Assembly (NCBI GenBank): GCA_029706075.1
Contig: JAINUG010000389.1
Location: 1-64,000 of the forward strand
DNA from: Aldrovandia affinis
Lineage: Eukaryota; Chordata; Actinopteri; Notacanthiformes; Halosauridae
DNA length: 64,000 nt
Reading direction: 5' to 3'
The notes under the pieces were generated by a model. That model saw only the letters and a list, made by a program, of their open reading frames with translations, searched no databases and had not been told where the DNA came from. This document shows, piece by piece, positions 24,936 to 38,017 of this stretch (position 1 is its first letter; each line of letters opens with the position of its first letter). A program made the position numbers and the translations under genes.

Positions 24936-26464
24936 CAGCCGTGGCCAAAAGTTTTGAGAATTACACAATTATTGGTTTTCACAAAGTTTGCTGCTTCAGT
25001 GTTTTTAGATCTTTTTGTCAGATGTTACTATGGTATACTGAAGTATAATTACAAGCATTTCACAAGTGTCAAAGGCTTTTATTGACAATTACATTAAGTT
25101 TATGCAAAGAGTCAATATTTGCAATGTTGACCCTTCTTTTTCAAGACCTCTGCAATTCGCCCTGGCATGCTGTCAATTAACTTCTGGGCCACATCCGGAC
25201 TGATGGCAGCCCATTCTTGCATAATCAATGCTTGGAGTTTGTCAGAATTTGTGGGTTTTTGTTTGTCCACCCGCCACTTAAGGATTGACCACAAGTTCTC
25301 AATGGGATTAAGGTCTGGGGAGTTTCCTGGCCATGGACCCAAAATGTTGATGTTTTGTTCCCCGAGCCACTTAGTTATCACTTTTGCCTTATGACAAGGT
25401 GCTCCATCATGCTGGAAAAGGCATTGTTCTTCACCAAACTGTTCTTGGATGGTTGGGAGAAGTTGCTCTCGGAGGATGTTTTGGTACCATTCTTTATTCA
25501 TGGCTGTGTTCTTAGGCAAAATTGTGAGTGAGCCCACTCCCTTGGCTGAGAAGCAACCCCACACATGAATGGTCTCAGGTTGCTTTACTGTTGGCATGAC
25601 ACAGGACTGATGGTAGCGCTCACCTTTTCTTCTCTGGACAAGCCTTTTTCCGGATGCCCCAAATAATCAGAAAGGGGATTCATCAGAGAAAATGACTTTA
25701 CCCCAGTCCTCAGCAGTCCAACCCCTGTACCTTCTGCAGAATATCAGTCTGTCCCTGATGTTTTTCCTGGAGAGAAGTGGCTTCTTTGCTGCCCTTCTTG
25801 ACACCAGGCCATCCTCCAAAAGTTTTCGCCTCACTGTGCGTGCAGATGCACTCACACCTGCCTGCTGCCATTCCTGAGCAAGCCCTGCACTGGTGGTGCC
25901 CCGATCCTGCAGCTGAATCAACTTTAGGAGAAGGTCCTGGCGCTTGCTGGACTTTCTTAGGCGCCCTGAAGCCTTCTTCACAACAATTGAACCTCTCTCC
26001 TTGAAGGTCTTGATGATCCGATAAATGGTTGATTTAGGTGCAATCTTACTAGCAGCAATATCCTTGCCTGTGAAGCCCTTTTTGTGCAAAGCAATGATGA
26101 CTGCACGTGTTTCCTTGCAGGTAACCATGGTTAACAGAGGAAGAACAATGATTTCAAGCACCACCCTCCTTTTAAAGCTTCCAGTCTGTTATTCTAACTC
26201 AATCAGCATGACAGAGTGATCTCCAGCCTTGTCCTCATCAACACTCTCACCTGTGTTAATAAGAGAATCACTGACATGATGTCAGCTATTCCTGTTGTGT
26301 AAATGTTAAGTTCATTTTCATGGCAAAGAGGGACTTTGCAATTAATTACAATTCATCTGATCACTCTTCATAACATTTTGGAGTATATGCAAATTGCCAT
26401 CATAAAAACTGAGGCAGCAGACTTTGTGAAAATGTATATTTGTGTCATTCTCAAAACCTTTGGC
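24936..26464 (-). mobile_element. Tc1/mariner element, DD35E type
   Basis: The left end CAGCCGTGGCCAAAAG follows a TA. The right inverted end (TTCTCAAAACCTTTGGC reversed) has lost its outermost bases. Inverted matching extends ~65 bp inwards (CACAAAGT(T/C)TGCTGC). Empty paralogous sites at about 33.17 and 52.2 kb read AACTTCAATTAGATAACTTA without interruption. It sits in the ZNF3 3' flank. Confidence 0.85.
25112..26164 (-). pseudogene. Tc1-like transposase with one in-frame stop
   Basis: A single reading frame of about 350 codons on the minus strand. The N-terminal paired-type helix-turn-helix region (HKKGFTGKDIAASKIAPKST) runs to about residue 125. Catalytic D lies in FSDESPF, the second D in FQHDGAPCHKA and E in [13 protein letters not shown] count 35 residues between the second D and the E, so DD35E rather than the usual Tc1 DD34E. 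The only lesion is a TGA right after FSDESPF at about 25667-25669, probably from CGA. Ends in LKKKGQHCKY. Likely start is MVTCKETR (about 26128). Confidence 0.85.
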
Positions 26465-26596
26465 AATGGGTGATCACTTTCAGTCATAAACTGGGTACAA
26501 TTGTATGTTTTTTTTCCACCTGAATGAATTCTCACATGAATAAACCTGAATGAATTCTCCAGTGCTTCAAATTGCATCTTGATTAAAACACTTCCC

Positions 26597-28730
<2,134 letters not shown>

Positions 28731-29899
28731 CACACTGCTGCTCAAAGCTGTGCAGAAGTGCAGCTCCTGCAGGGAAATGGTCCTACTGAATCGGAGGAGA
28801 GAAGTGTGTTGCATCACACACACATCAATGCTATAAACCTGCATTAACTGGTCAACTGATATAACATCACTTCCCACAGTATGTCAGTGAGAAGTGGGCA
28901 TTTTTTACTTTCAGTTAATGATTCAAGTAGTAACCATCCTACACGATACAATTTAATGTTAGCTAATGTTACCTAGCTAGCAAACCATGCAATGGTGGCG
29001 ATAAAATTTATTTTTTATTTTATGTATTTGTTTTTGACAGGGTCATAGCAAAAGCATTGCTACAATGTTAAAAACAAGCATCAGAAGCATTACATTAAGT
29101 GTTAATAGCCCAAAACTCATTTCCAACACCTATCCCCAATAAACTACTTAAGGGAAAGTATGTATAAAAAACTAAAAAGTTCAGATACATTAACAAACAC
29201 AATCTGATGGTATTTTACACACTAGGAGTTCTGTCAACAATGTTGGCATTGTGCCGGATATCAAAGCAAATTCATCAAACCAAACGTCTGCGTCCAAAAG
29301 CCCAGAATTAATTTAAGGAAACAAACAGAAATATAACTCAGTAACGTTCGCTTTTGCAGTGTGTATGGGTAGTGATTTATAACTACAACGAGTGAGTCAT
29401 GATATTCCGTGCATACCTACACTCTGCCATGATGGGAGACGTATGTTACCAGAGTGTCCAACTAGCGCGAATGGCCATTTAAAAAATAAAGATATAAATA
29501 AAACCCGTATTCACTCAGATGTTTGTCTCCCTAGGTTTTAGCTTTCTTGCACCTTCAATGCAACTTGATGCGATGCTCTTTCTCTTCAACGGATTCATAG
29601 GAATACACTAAGAATGGGGGAGACTGATTTCAAGCAACTTCCAGGATGAAGCTCGGAATTAGGGCTGCGATTTTAATTTTTGGTTGTTAATCAACCCCAT
29701 GTATTGAGGAATCGAGCGATCACCATAAAAGTATAAAATAATAACTACAACTCACACGAGAGCACGAAATTTCATAGCAACCGATAGTACCAGCGGTATC
29801 ATTTTGTACGTTGTATGTCGACTGTCCGATCTCTGAATAAAAGGGTTCGCTTAGCAGCAAATAATTAAAGAAACATTTCTGTTAAACGTATTCTTCAAC
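28731..29899. promoter_or_regulatory. Divergent intergenic/promoter region, unit 3
   Basis: 1.17 kb between the ZNF3 leader and the MMKESL exon. RFX-like TTCATAGCAACC lies at about 29772-29783 and ATAAAAGG at 29837-29844, 56 bp before ATGATG. Confidence 0.5.
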
Positions 29900-30041
29900 A
29901 TGATGAAGGAAAGTTTGCGTCACGTTGGTAACGAATGGGTTCTAGAACGCCGATTCATCCCGGAAATTCGCGCTCCTAGCAATGTTGATATGCAGGGGTT
30001 AGATGTTTCGATCAAATTACAAAAATACTTCGCAATAGAAG
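29900..30041 (+). CDS. MMKESL first exon, copy 3
   Basis: Reads MMKESLRHVGNEWV, RRFIPEIRAPSN and LDVSIKLQKYF, and ends at a GAAG|GTAAGTATA donor. Intact relative to copies 2 and 4. Downstream the SWIM exon is missing: the sequence runs into a V-SINE fragment, a W fragment and the ~1 kb element, so this exon is orphaned here. Confidence 0.45.
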
Positions 30042-30239
30042 GTAAGTATAATAAGAACAAGATACATACCGACGATGCAACCAAAGGCATGGAAAGATGG
30101 AAACTGATTGTAACAGGTAACCGAAAACAATTCACAAATTCACTCTCCATGTAGCACATGACTTCCTGATTACAGATCACATGGCAGGTCACTGGTCACA
30201 TGCTAAATGAGAGAACTACAGAGTGTACTACTGTACTCC

Positions 30240-30507
30240 ACATTTACATTTCATTTTAGGCATTTAGCCGACGCTCTTATCCAGAGTGACTTACAGTTTA
30301 CATTTTTTTATAAACTTTACTATCCGAGAACTTATCCAGACTTGCTGAAATAAGCCAGGCTTACAGCTTAATCGCGCTTCGTGAAATACCCCCCTGGTCA
30401 CAGCCAGCACTAACCCAACACCAAAAGCTCTGACCTGGGCCTCCCAAAGCATCAACCCAACAGTCCACTGAGCTTTGATGACTCACAAAATCTACTTGGA
30501 GCTTAAT
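30240..30507. repeat. V-SINE tail fragment and truncated block W
   Basis: 30240-30300 is a reversed SINE/L2 tail (GACGCTCTTATCCAGAGTGA). 30385-30507 is a W fragment (CCAAAAGCTCTGACCTGGGC) ending at GAGCTTAAT, where the ~1 kb element is inserted. Confidence 0.6.
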
Positions 30508-31495
30508 AGGGTATATGTCGAGCATCACGTGACCAAACCGGAAGACATGCTTACTCACTTCCGCCAGTCAACAAGGTCAATGTGATAATTAAATAAAAAC
30601 AATAGCACGGGTTGTTAATACTGTGCCTTATAGTGATCAATTTTATTTTGAGAGACCTGTTGAATAACATACTATTATGCCACTAGATAATCAATGATTT
30701 ACAAGAAACTACAATACCGTTACCCCAATAACCTTGCCTATACTCGTTTTTCAGCTGAAATGTATTAGACCGAACCAACAACACAACTTGAACAGCTGTT
30801 ATTTTGGACTGATGCCTTTATCAAACTTCTCAAAATGGGAATGCTGGTATAAGTCATGCCTTTTAAATCATGACAATTAGATAGATTAGATAGTCAAGAG
30901 GGTCCTGATCGTATTGCCAGATTAGCCTTTATACCTTGAGAAGTTTGACATAGCGTTACCATCCTTGAACTGGAACTGAACGCGAACAGATCAACCTTAT
31001 GCTAACCATCCCTACTCTCAGGCTGTGGGGCTTCTCGCTCTTTCGCATAGACCTGTGACAGGCTGCCCTGATGCGAACATCGGCAGTCATCCTGTCTCTG
31101 TTTGACACTGGTGAAAAATGGTACCTATGGTGATCTACATAGGTAACTGTTATTGAGCAACCGACCAGCTAACCCTAACGCTAGGTAATAGACAGCAGGC
31201 ACAGGTACTTAAAAAATTTCGTTAGTACTAGCTAGCTAATGCTAGGTAATAGACAGCAGGCACAGGTACTTTAAAAAAATGTCATTAGTACCCTCATAGT
31301 CATTGATATAGGAGGAAGCGTATAGCTTAAACCCCTTGTCCATTTTGCTCGTAGGAGCCGTAGATGTCGACATCGGATATAAAAATTTTGGGCAGCTCCT
31401 GTAAACATCTTGTATAGAATGACGCCATTATCTCGTCTACCAGAAATGGCCAGTCACGTTTAGCAAAACACGGAAGTCTGTTGCGCATGACCCCC
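30508..31495. mobile_element. ~1 kb non-autonomous element, copy 2
   Basis: Closely similar to 15645-16650. Here it splits GAGCTTAAT|TAAAGCC, which is continuous at 12750, 21905 and 40550. It has two ~68-bp tandem units (about 31175-31290) where copy 1 has three. It contains one extra ~60-bp segment near 31340 (CTCGTAGGAGCCGTAGATG). Non-coding. Confidence 0.7.
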
Positions 31496-32254
31496 ATTAA
31501 AGCCTTTCAGTACAGGTGTGTGTAACAGCAATTAAAACTCCCACTGAAACAAGGGAACAGTTATAGAATAAGAGTGATTTCATGACTCATGAGTTTGATT
31601 CATTTATTTGATAGATTTATTGAAGTGATTATGAATTCATCAGGACATAAGCATTTATTTGACAGGGACAGTCTATTTTGTACCAGATTTAGTTCAAAGG
31701 CTAAATTTAAACTAGTCTCTGAGCAGGAAACAAAATACAACAATGCAAAAACAACAACAAAACAATACGCAACACAGAAAGTAACCATGCATGTCTTAAA
31801 ATGGTATTGAGAACACAGTATTCAAACAAATACAGTTTGTGCTATTACAAATAATAATTTGTTATTCAGTAAAAACAAATTAGATAAGATATGTTGTAAT
31901 GGACAGAGTTAAGAATATCATTTATTTTACTCCACTACATATAAAACTGAATAAAAGACATGTTTCAGAACTTTAAGTAAATGATAACCTTTATGCACAA
32001 GTCTAAAGAGCTGGCTACGCCTGCATTGTAGAACAGGGGTTCCCACACGGGTCGGTGAAGGAGTCCCAGCCCATTGCATTGCAGGCTTCTGTGGGTGTTG
32101 GATAAATTTGACAACAATTAATTATTTTATTAAGGCTGGGAGCATCAGCCAGAGGGTGAGCACTTTAGGGGGCTGTGAGAGTAAAATGTTTGGAAATCCC
32201 TGTTGCAGAATTAGTAAAATAGTTTTTATAAGTCAACAACACGTCACCAAAGGC
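31496..32254. repeat. Block W tail and block X, unit 4
   Basis: Resumes with TAAAGCCTTTCAGTACAGG after the ~1 kb element and continues through block X without interruption. This makes it the best full-length X copy besides 1381-2027. Non-coding. Confidence 0.6.
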
Positions 32255-32525
32255 AGCGGATAGCGTAGCGGTCTAATGCACCACACTTGGTCCGGTGTGG
32301 TGTGCGCTGCCTGTCAGGGACACGGTTTGAAACTCACGTCTCTACCAGACCGGCCCTGGTCAGCCCCCATCGGGGGCAGCATTTGGCTGTCCGCTTCCGG
32401 GGGAGGGGGAGAAAAGGTGTTAATGGTAGAGTTCAGTGTCTCAACCCGGAGGACGGGCGTCGGACTCGTGGGGGAGGGTGAATTGAGATAAATAGAGGGT
32501 ATAATTGGCAACCAAATTCAGAGAA
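32255..32525 (+). mobile_element. tRNA-derived SINE (family A), copy 3
   Basis: GGATAGCGTAGCGGTCTAAT head, CGGTTTGAAACTC B-box-like region and GATAAATAGAGGGTATAATT tail. Shorter than copy 1 by a ~45-bp internal deletion. Confidence 0.6.
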
Positions 32526-32566
32526 AATTGTATTTCTAATTTCTATCTCTATTTTCACCAAGATTC

Positions 32567-32781
32567 CTTACATTTACATTTTAGCAGACGGTCTTATTCA
32601 GAGCAACTTACAGTGTTACATTTCTTTACATACAATCCATTTATACAGCTGGATATTTACTGAAGCAATTCAGGTTAAGTACCTTGCCCAAGGTTACAAA
32701 AGCAGTGCCCCACCTGGGAATTTGACCTGCAACCTCAGTTACAAGCCCAGCTCCTTAACCATTACACTACACTGCCAGCCG
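32567..32781 (-). mobile_element. V-SINE-like SINE, copy 3
   Basis: Reverse orientation. CCACCTGGGAATTTGACCTG is the B-box region, and AAGTACCTTGCCCAAGG is the central domain. It is flanked by TTCCTT on both sides, and the site is empty at about 2400 and 24545. Confidence 0.8.
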
Positions 32782-33300
32782 TTCCTTCTACATCGCAACA
32801 TTTTATGGAGCCTCTCAGTTGGTGCATCCAGTCCACTAGTTCATGATGTACTTCATAAAACCTTTTTCATACCATTGTAAACAGCATTATCACTAACACA
32901 ATTTTTTTTTAAACATTTTATTTCTTAAAACAAACAGAATATGGTAAATGGTGTTTGGCATTAAACTTGCATTTTCCCATCACTTTGGCTAATATTAATG
33001 ATGGGTTACAGCAGCAACAAGTAGCTGGTTAGTAGCTATCTAACAAACTAACTAGGTACGGTCACACCGGAAGTGAAGCGGGGAGGGTGAGAGAGCAGTT
33101 CAGCTCAGCTGATTGGCAGCAGAGTAAAAAGGACAGGCTGCTGTTTCTCCTATGTCAGATAACTTCAATTAGATAACTTACTCAATTCAGTCATAAACTG
33201 GGTACAATTTTATATTTTGTTCACGTGAATGAATTCTCACATGAATAAACCTGAATTAATTATCCAGTGCTTGTTCAATTTGCATCTTGATTAAAACACT
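32782..33300. other. ZNF4 3' flank, non-coding
   Basis: Matches 51.83-52.33 kb closely and 24.5-24.93 kb. No gene seen. Confidence 0.5.
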
Positions 33301-33317
33301 TCCCTAAATTAATACAT

Positions 33318-34030
33318 TTGTCGGGCTTTTCACCTGTATGAATTTTCAGGTGGCTATGTAAACAACGGCCTTGCCTAAAACACTTTCCTCACTGAGTACA
33401 TTTGTAGGGCTTTTCACCCGTATGAATTGTTTGGTGCTTTTTTAAATAGGATTTGTGCCTAAAACACTTCCCACACTCAATATATTTGTAGGGCTTCTCA
33501 TCTGCATGAATTTTCAGGTGGCGCTTCAAAGTACCTGGTTGTCTAAAACACTTCCCACACTGAGTACATTTGTAGGGCTTTTCACCTGTATGACTTCTCA
33601 GGTGGATATTTAAATGAGACTTCCGATTAAAACACTTGCTACACTGAGTACATTTGTAGGGCTTTTCACCTGTATTAATTGTTTGGTGCTTATTTAAATT
33701 ATACTTCTGATTAAAATACTTGCTACACTGAGTACATTTGTAGGGCTTTTCATCTGCATGAATTTTCAGGTGGCACTTCATAGTACCTGCTTGGCTAAAA
33801 CACTTCCCACACTGAGTACATTTGTAGGGCTTTTCACCTGTATGAATTGTCATGTGGTTATTTAAATTAAACTTCTGATTAAAACATTTCCCACACTGAG
33901 TGCACACTGTGTGGAGTCCTGGTGCAGCACACTCAGTCTCTGACTCTGCCATGAGTTCAGACTCCAGTCCACTGAGTTCCTCTTCTTTCTGTCTGATCCT
34001 GTGCCTCCCACAGGAGGTGTCAGAGGGCAT
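33318..34030 (-). pseudogene. C2H2 zinc-finger gene copy 4 (ZNF4), rearranged
   Basis: Open from an ATG at 34030 to a TGA at 33389 (213 aa). Two deletions shaped it. The first removed the normal MQAG start, so upstream flank now supplies MPSDTSCGR in frame with [11 protein letters not shown]. The second fused GLHT directly to a finger (VCTQCGKCF), deleting the whole SUMO-site region. Six fingers follow, one with the last His changed to Asn (HQTIN) and one with Cys changed to Tyr (YKYIEC). The seventh ends at TGT to TGA, and fragments continue to about 33318. Confidence 0.8.
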
Positions 34031-35018
34031 TTTTTACTTTACGTTAATGATTAAAGTAAAAACCATTCTATACGATACAATTGAACATTAGCTATGTTAC
34101 CTAGCTAGTAAATGAGGCATGGTGGCTATAAAATGTGTTTTCTTTTCTATTTTATTCATTTGTTTTTGACAGGGTCATAGCAAAAGCATTGCCACAATAT
34201 TAAAAATAAGCATCAGAAGGATTACATTAAGTAAGCCAAAGGCTAATTTCCAACACCTGTCCCCAATAAACTACTTAAGGGAAAGTAAGTATCAAAAAAT
34301 AAAAAACCAAAAATACACGATACGAACAAACACAATCTGATGGTATTTTACACACTACGAGTTCTGCCAACAATGTTGGCATTGTGCCGGATATCAAATC
34401 AATTAATCAAACCAAACGTCTGCGTCCAAAAGCCCAGAATTAATTTAAGGAAACATAAACAGAAATATAACTCAGTAACGTTCGCTTTTTCAGTGTGTAT
34501 GGGTTGTGATTTATAACTACAACGAGTCAGTCATGACATTCCGTGCATACCTACACTCTAGCTTGATGGGAGACATAATATGTTACCGGAGTGTCCAACT
34601 AGCGCGAATGGACATTTAAAAAATAAAAATAAAAATAAAAACCCGTTCAGATGTTTGTCTCCCTAGGTTTGATTTTTCTCGACCTTTAATGCATCTTGAT
34701 GCGATGCTCTTTCTCTTCAACTTATTCATAGCAATACACCGGGAATGCGGGAAACTGATTTCAAGCAACTTCCGGGACGAAACTCGGAATTAGGGCTGCG
34801 CTTTTAATGATTAGATGTTAATCAACCCCATGTATTGAGGAATCGAGTCATCACTATAAAAGTATAAAATAATAACTACAACTCACACGAGCTCGCGAAA
34901 TTCCATAGCAACCGATGGGACCTGCAGTTTAATTTGTCGATTGCCCGATCTCTGAATAAAAGGGCTCGCTTAGCAGCAAATAATTTAAGAAACATTTCTG
35001 TTCAACGTATTCTTCAAC
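34031..35018. promoter_or_regulatory. Divergent intergenic/promoter region, unit 4
   Basis: RFX-like TTCCATAGCAACC at about 34900-34912 and ATAAAAGG at 34956-34963 before ATGATG at 35019. Close to unit 2. Confidence 0.5.
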
Positions 35019-35160
35019 ATGATGAAGGAAAGTTTGCGTCACATTGGGAACGAATGGGTTACAGAACGCGGCTTCATCCCGGAAATTCGCGCTCCTAGGA
35101 ATGGTGATATGCAGGGGTTAGATGTTTCGATCAAATTACAAAAATACTTCGCAATAGAAG
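35019..35160 (+). CDS. MMKESL first exon, copy 4
   Basis: Same frame and GAAG|GTAAGTATA donor as copies 2 and 3 (IGNEWVTERGF form, nearest copy 2). A solo LTR lies 40 bp past the donor. The associated SWIM exon at 35922 is truncated. Confidence 0.45.
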
Positions 35161-35200
35161 GTAAGTATAATAAGAACAAGATACATACCGACGATGCAAC

Positions 35201-35705
35201 TGTTAGCGTGTATCAAAGGAGGTGTCGTGAGGAGGCAAATACTAAGACCAAATTATTCTTAACTCAGAATTTATTAGAGACAAGTAGAAAGTAACAGGAA
35301 TCAAAAGCCAGCTACACAAATCTCTCAATTCATTTGTCCAGCTCTCTTCCGGGGAGCGCTTCTCTCTGGCCGTCTTGAAACTTTTCCTTAAGGTAACATC
35401 AGGTCTTTGCTGATTGGCTGACGTTTTCCCAGGTCCTCCAATCGGCAAGCCACTTACGTCAGCGTGTCTTCCTATCGGTTCAGACTGTCCAATTAGCAAC
35501 AACCTACATCATCTCTTTGAAGAAAAAGAACGCTGTCTTTGGTCTTATCAAAGTCTTGTGAGAACTGGAGAGGAATTCAGCCTTATCAAGAACAGATTAA
35601 AAGAACTCAGAATAACAACACAGGGGCCACTTTCTGCGAATTAATGAGCTCTGCACATTCATTCACAGTTAGGTCAGAATAAAAACGTACTAATAAATTC
35701 CCACA
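35201..35705 (-). mobile_element. Solo LTR, 505 bp
   Basis: TGTTAGCG...TTCCCACA, with 4-bp direct repeats CAAC at 35197-35200 and 35706-35709. Empty paralogue GATGCAACCAAAGGC at 6888, 15513 and 30077. An AATAAATTCTGAG on the minus strand near the 35.27 kb end suggests minus orientation. Confidence 0.85.
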
Positions 35706-35849
35706 CAACCAAAGGCATAAACGGTTTGCAGACGGAAACTGATTGTAACAGGTAACCGCAAACAATTCACACATGCACTCTCCGTATAGCATAGGACTTC
35801 CTGATTATAGGTCACTGGTCACATGCTAAATGAGAATTGACCACTTTCC

Positions 35850-36009
35850 CGAACTCTGACCTTTCCCATGATTCATAGCGGCGTCATCGCAGAAGGGTGT
35901 TGTTCGTAGCTGGATGTATAAAATGACAAAAATTGAATGGATCGGATTATTGAACAAGTACTGGGGACAAAACTGTGAAAGTTCCCCCTCCGTCTACCCT
36001 AACGGAATG
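35850..36009 (+). pseudogene. Truncated SWIM-gene exon, copy 3
   Basis: Near-identical to 16651-16822, including the break by an L2/SINE tail after CTAACGGAATG. The two units share this lesion, so it predates their duplication. Confidence 0.7.
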
Positions 36010-36209
36010 CATTTACATTTAAAGCATTTAGCAGACACTCTTATCCAGACTTACAAGATGTGCATTAATACATGGTATGATCAATCATTGTTCGCGCAAG
36101 AAATCAGTGCATTAACACAGTGATAGACATCATAGTTGGCAGCTGTATACCATACCTGTCACACTGGGACGGAAAAGGTTTGGAAAACATTTTTTCATTG
36201 TAACATATT
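36010..36209 (-). mobile_element. Reversed L2 3' tail, second copy
   Basis: Same fragment as 16823-17031 (GCATTTAGCAGACACTCTTA, TTAATACATGGTATGATC). Confidence 0.5.
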
Positions 36210-36703
36210 GTCACCTTAAAATAATGGCCTAAGTCATTTTTTGAGTACTCTTCATGATGCTGGCCACCTCTGGTAAAATTGCCTACATCCTTAATTGAAA
36301 AGACCATGCTGTTCCTACCCCGGTAGTATAATGGCCTACGTCAAGAGTGTGACTTTTAGAGTGACGACTTAGGCCGTTTTATTTTTCAATTTTACAATCT
36401 TTCAAGATGGCAGCTGCTTGCCTAAGTCACTTACTCCAGAAGTAATTTGGCCTAAATCAGGTTGAAAATTGCCTAAATCACAACGGCATGTTCGTAAATT
36501 GGCCTAAGTAATCTAATCCTCTTATGTTACATAATTGACAGACAGCGTTATTTGTATGTTAATAGTCATATATTGTCATAACCTTTTTGTGTGAAATGAT
36601 GAATAAATATCATATATTCTATATTTGGTTCAGTTTATTCTGTTTTTGAACTGAACTTTTAAACTTGAAAATATGACTTAGGCCATTATTTTAAGAAGGT
36701 GAC
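36210..36703. mobile_element. MITE with GCCTAAGTCA motif array, copy 2
   Basis: GTCACCTTAAAATAATGGCC left end and AAGAAGGTGAC right end. The motif array is preserved, with one extra GCCTAAATCA pair at about 36450-36480. Paralogue of 17032-17508. Confidence 0.6.
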
Positions 36704-37200
36704 GATATACAAAAAACAGTAATAAACATGTAGGCAGTGGTGATGACAATTCGCTAGATGTACAGAATTCAGTGGGAGTGGAGTCTGAAAAGGTGGGTTT
36801 TGAGGCTCGTGCGGAAGATCGCAAGAGAAGAGGCGAGACCAGGCAGTGTGGTATAATGGTTAGGGAACTGGGCTTGTAGCGTTAAGGTTGCAGGTTCAAT
36901 TCCCAGGTGGGACACTGCCGTTATACCCTTGAGCAAGGTACTTAACCTTAATTGCTTCAGTTAATATCCAGCTGTATAAATGGATTGTAAAGAAATGTAA
37001 ACTGTAAGTCGTTCTGGATAAGAGCGTCTGCTAAATGCCTGTATTGTAATGTAATGAGACTACGAGGAGTGGCTGCCGGGTGCCCAGAGGGATGGTACAG
37101 TCAGTTTGCCAGAGGAGGCGGAGCGGAGGGGTCTGGCTGGGGTGTAGGGTGTGATGAGTGTCTGGAGATAAGCGGGAGCAGTTCCTCTAGATAAGCTTGA
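36704..37200 (-). mobile_element. L2 C-terminal fragment split by a SINE, copy 2
   Basis: L2 remnant (minus strand) resumed on both sides of the V-SINE. The left part retains the GGAAGATCGCAAGAGAAGAGG that is missing at 17.6 kb. Confidence 0.6.
36840..37055 (+). mobile_element. V-SINE-like tRNA SINE, copy 2
   Basis: Same features as 17625-17840, with an exact GAGAC duplication at 36835-36839 and 37056-37060. The site is empty in the L2 copies at about 11.21 and 57.76 kb. Confidence 0.85.
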
Positions 37201-37500
37201 TAAGCTCAATAAGATACAACTGTAACAGAACAATTTTGTATACTTTTGATGCAGAATTCAGTTCCCTGACATGCCATTTGTAATGTATTTAGTATTTCAA
37301 GTTATTAAATACATATTGTAATGGTGACCCGTTAGGTTAGCCGTCATTAATGCTAAATGTATGGGTCCGCTGTTTTGCGTGTTATTAGCAGTTGCTACTT
37401 CCTGCGTGTAGCATAGCCACTAAGGCTAACTGGCGGCTCTGGGGCTTTGCGCTTCCTAATGTCCTATAGGCCTTTGCGAGCGCTACTGATCATATTTACT
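37201..37500. repeat. Duplicated block D, copy 3
   Basis: GTGACCCGTTAGGTTAGCC and GCTACTTCCTGCGTGTAGC. No gene. Confidence 0.5.
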
Positions 37501-38017
37501 ATTTAGTTATGTTCATGATTTAATACTTGTATATTTGTGGGATGGTGTTTGTATGAAAATACCTTTTTCCCTTGTTATGGAGGATTATTGCATGTGAATC
37601 TTTGTATTGTAAACCGTGATGGTATGTGTCTGTGTAATAAGCGGCCCTCGTAAGTTTCCTGTGATTTGGTGTTTTGTGCCTTCCTGCGTTGCTATTCTTT
37701 GCTCTAATGAAGCTGATAACGCGATTATGGAAAAGGAAGTCTTCCTGAGTTTTGATTCAGCACCCACCGCTACAATTTTTAAATTGTGACGAGTAGAAGG
37801 GCACAGCCAGAACATGAAAACAAGACAACGCACCAACAGCATGTTAATGTTGTCAAGGTTGTCAAGACTGGTTACTTCTTGATAGCTAGCTAGCTAGCTA
37901 ACTCACTTGCTTGTATTTCCAGCTACATTGATTGTTTTTTTCCCGTGCGCCTATCAGGTGATTGGTTGATTAAATGTTTTTTTCTTATGAACTTATTTAA
38001 ACTCCTGTTCAGTACCT
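37501..38017. repeat. Block F copy 4 with short conserved frame
   Basis: Contains the MEKEVFLSFDSAPTATIFKL frame and stop at about 37728-37788, then the GCTAGCTAGCTAGCTAACTC run. It is interrupted by a Tc1 element after GTACCTA. Confidence 0.45.

Noticed and set aside
31600..31810. Short frames repeated in block X (FELNLVQN type)
   Set aside because: They are broken differently in each X copy and match no family. Treated as non-coding repeat.
35019..35294. 91-codon frame extending the MMKESL exon past its donor
   Set aside because: The extension runs through the GTAAGT donor into a solo LTR. The exon ends at 35160 in all copies.
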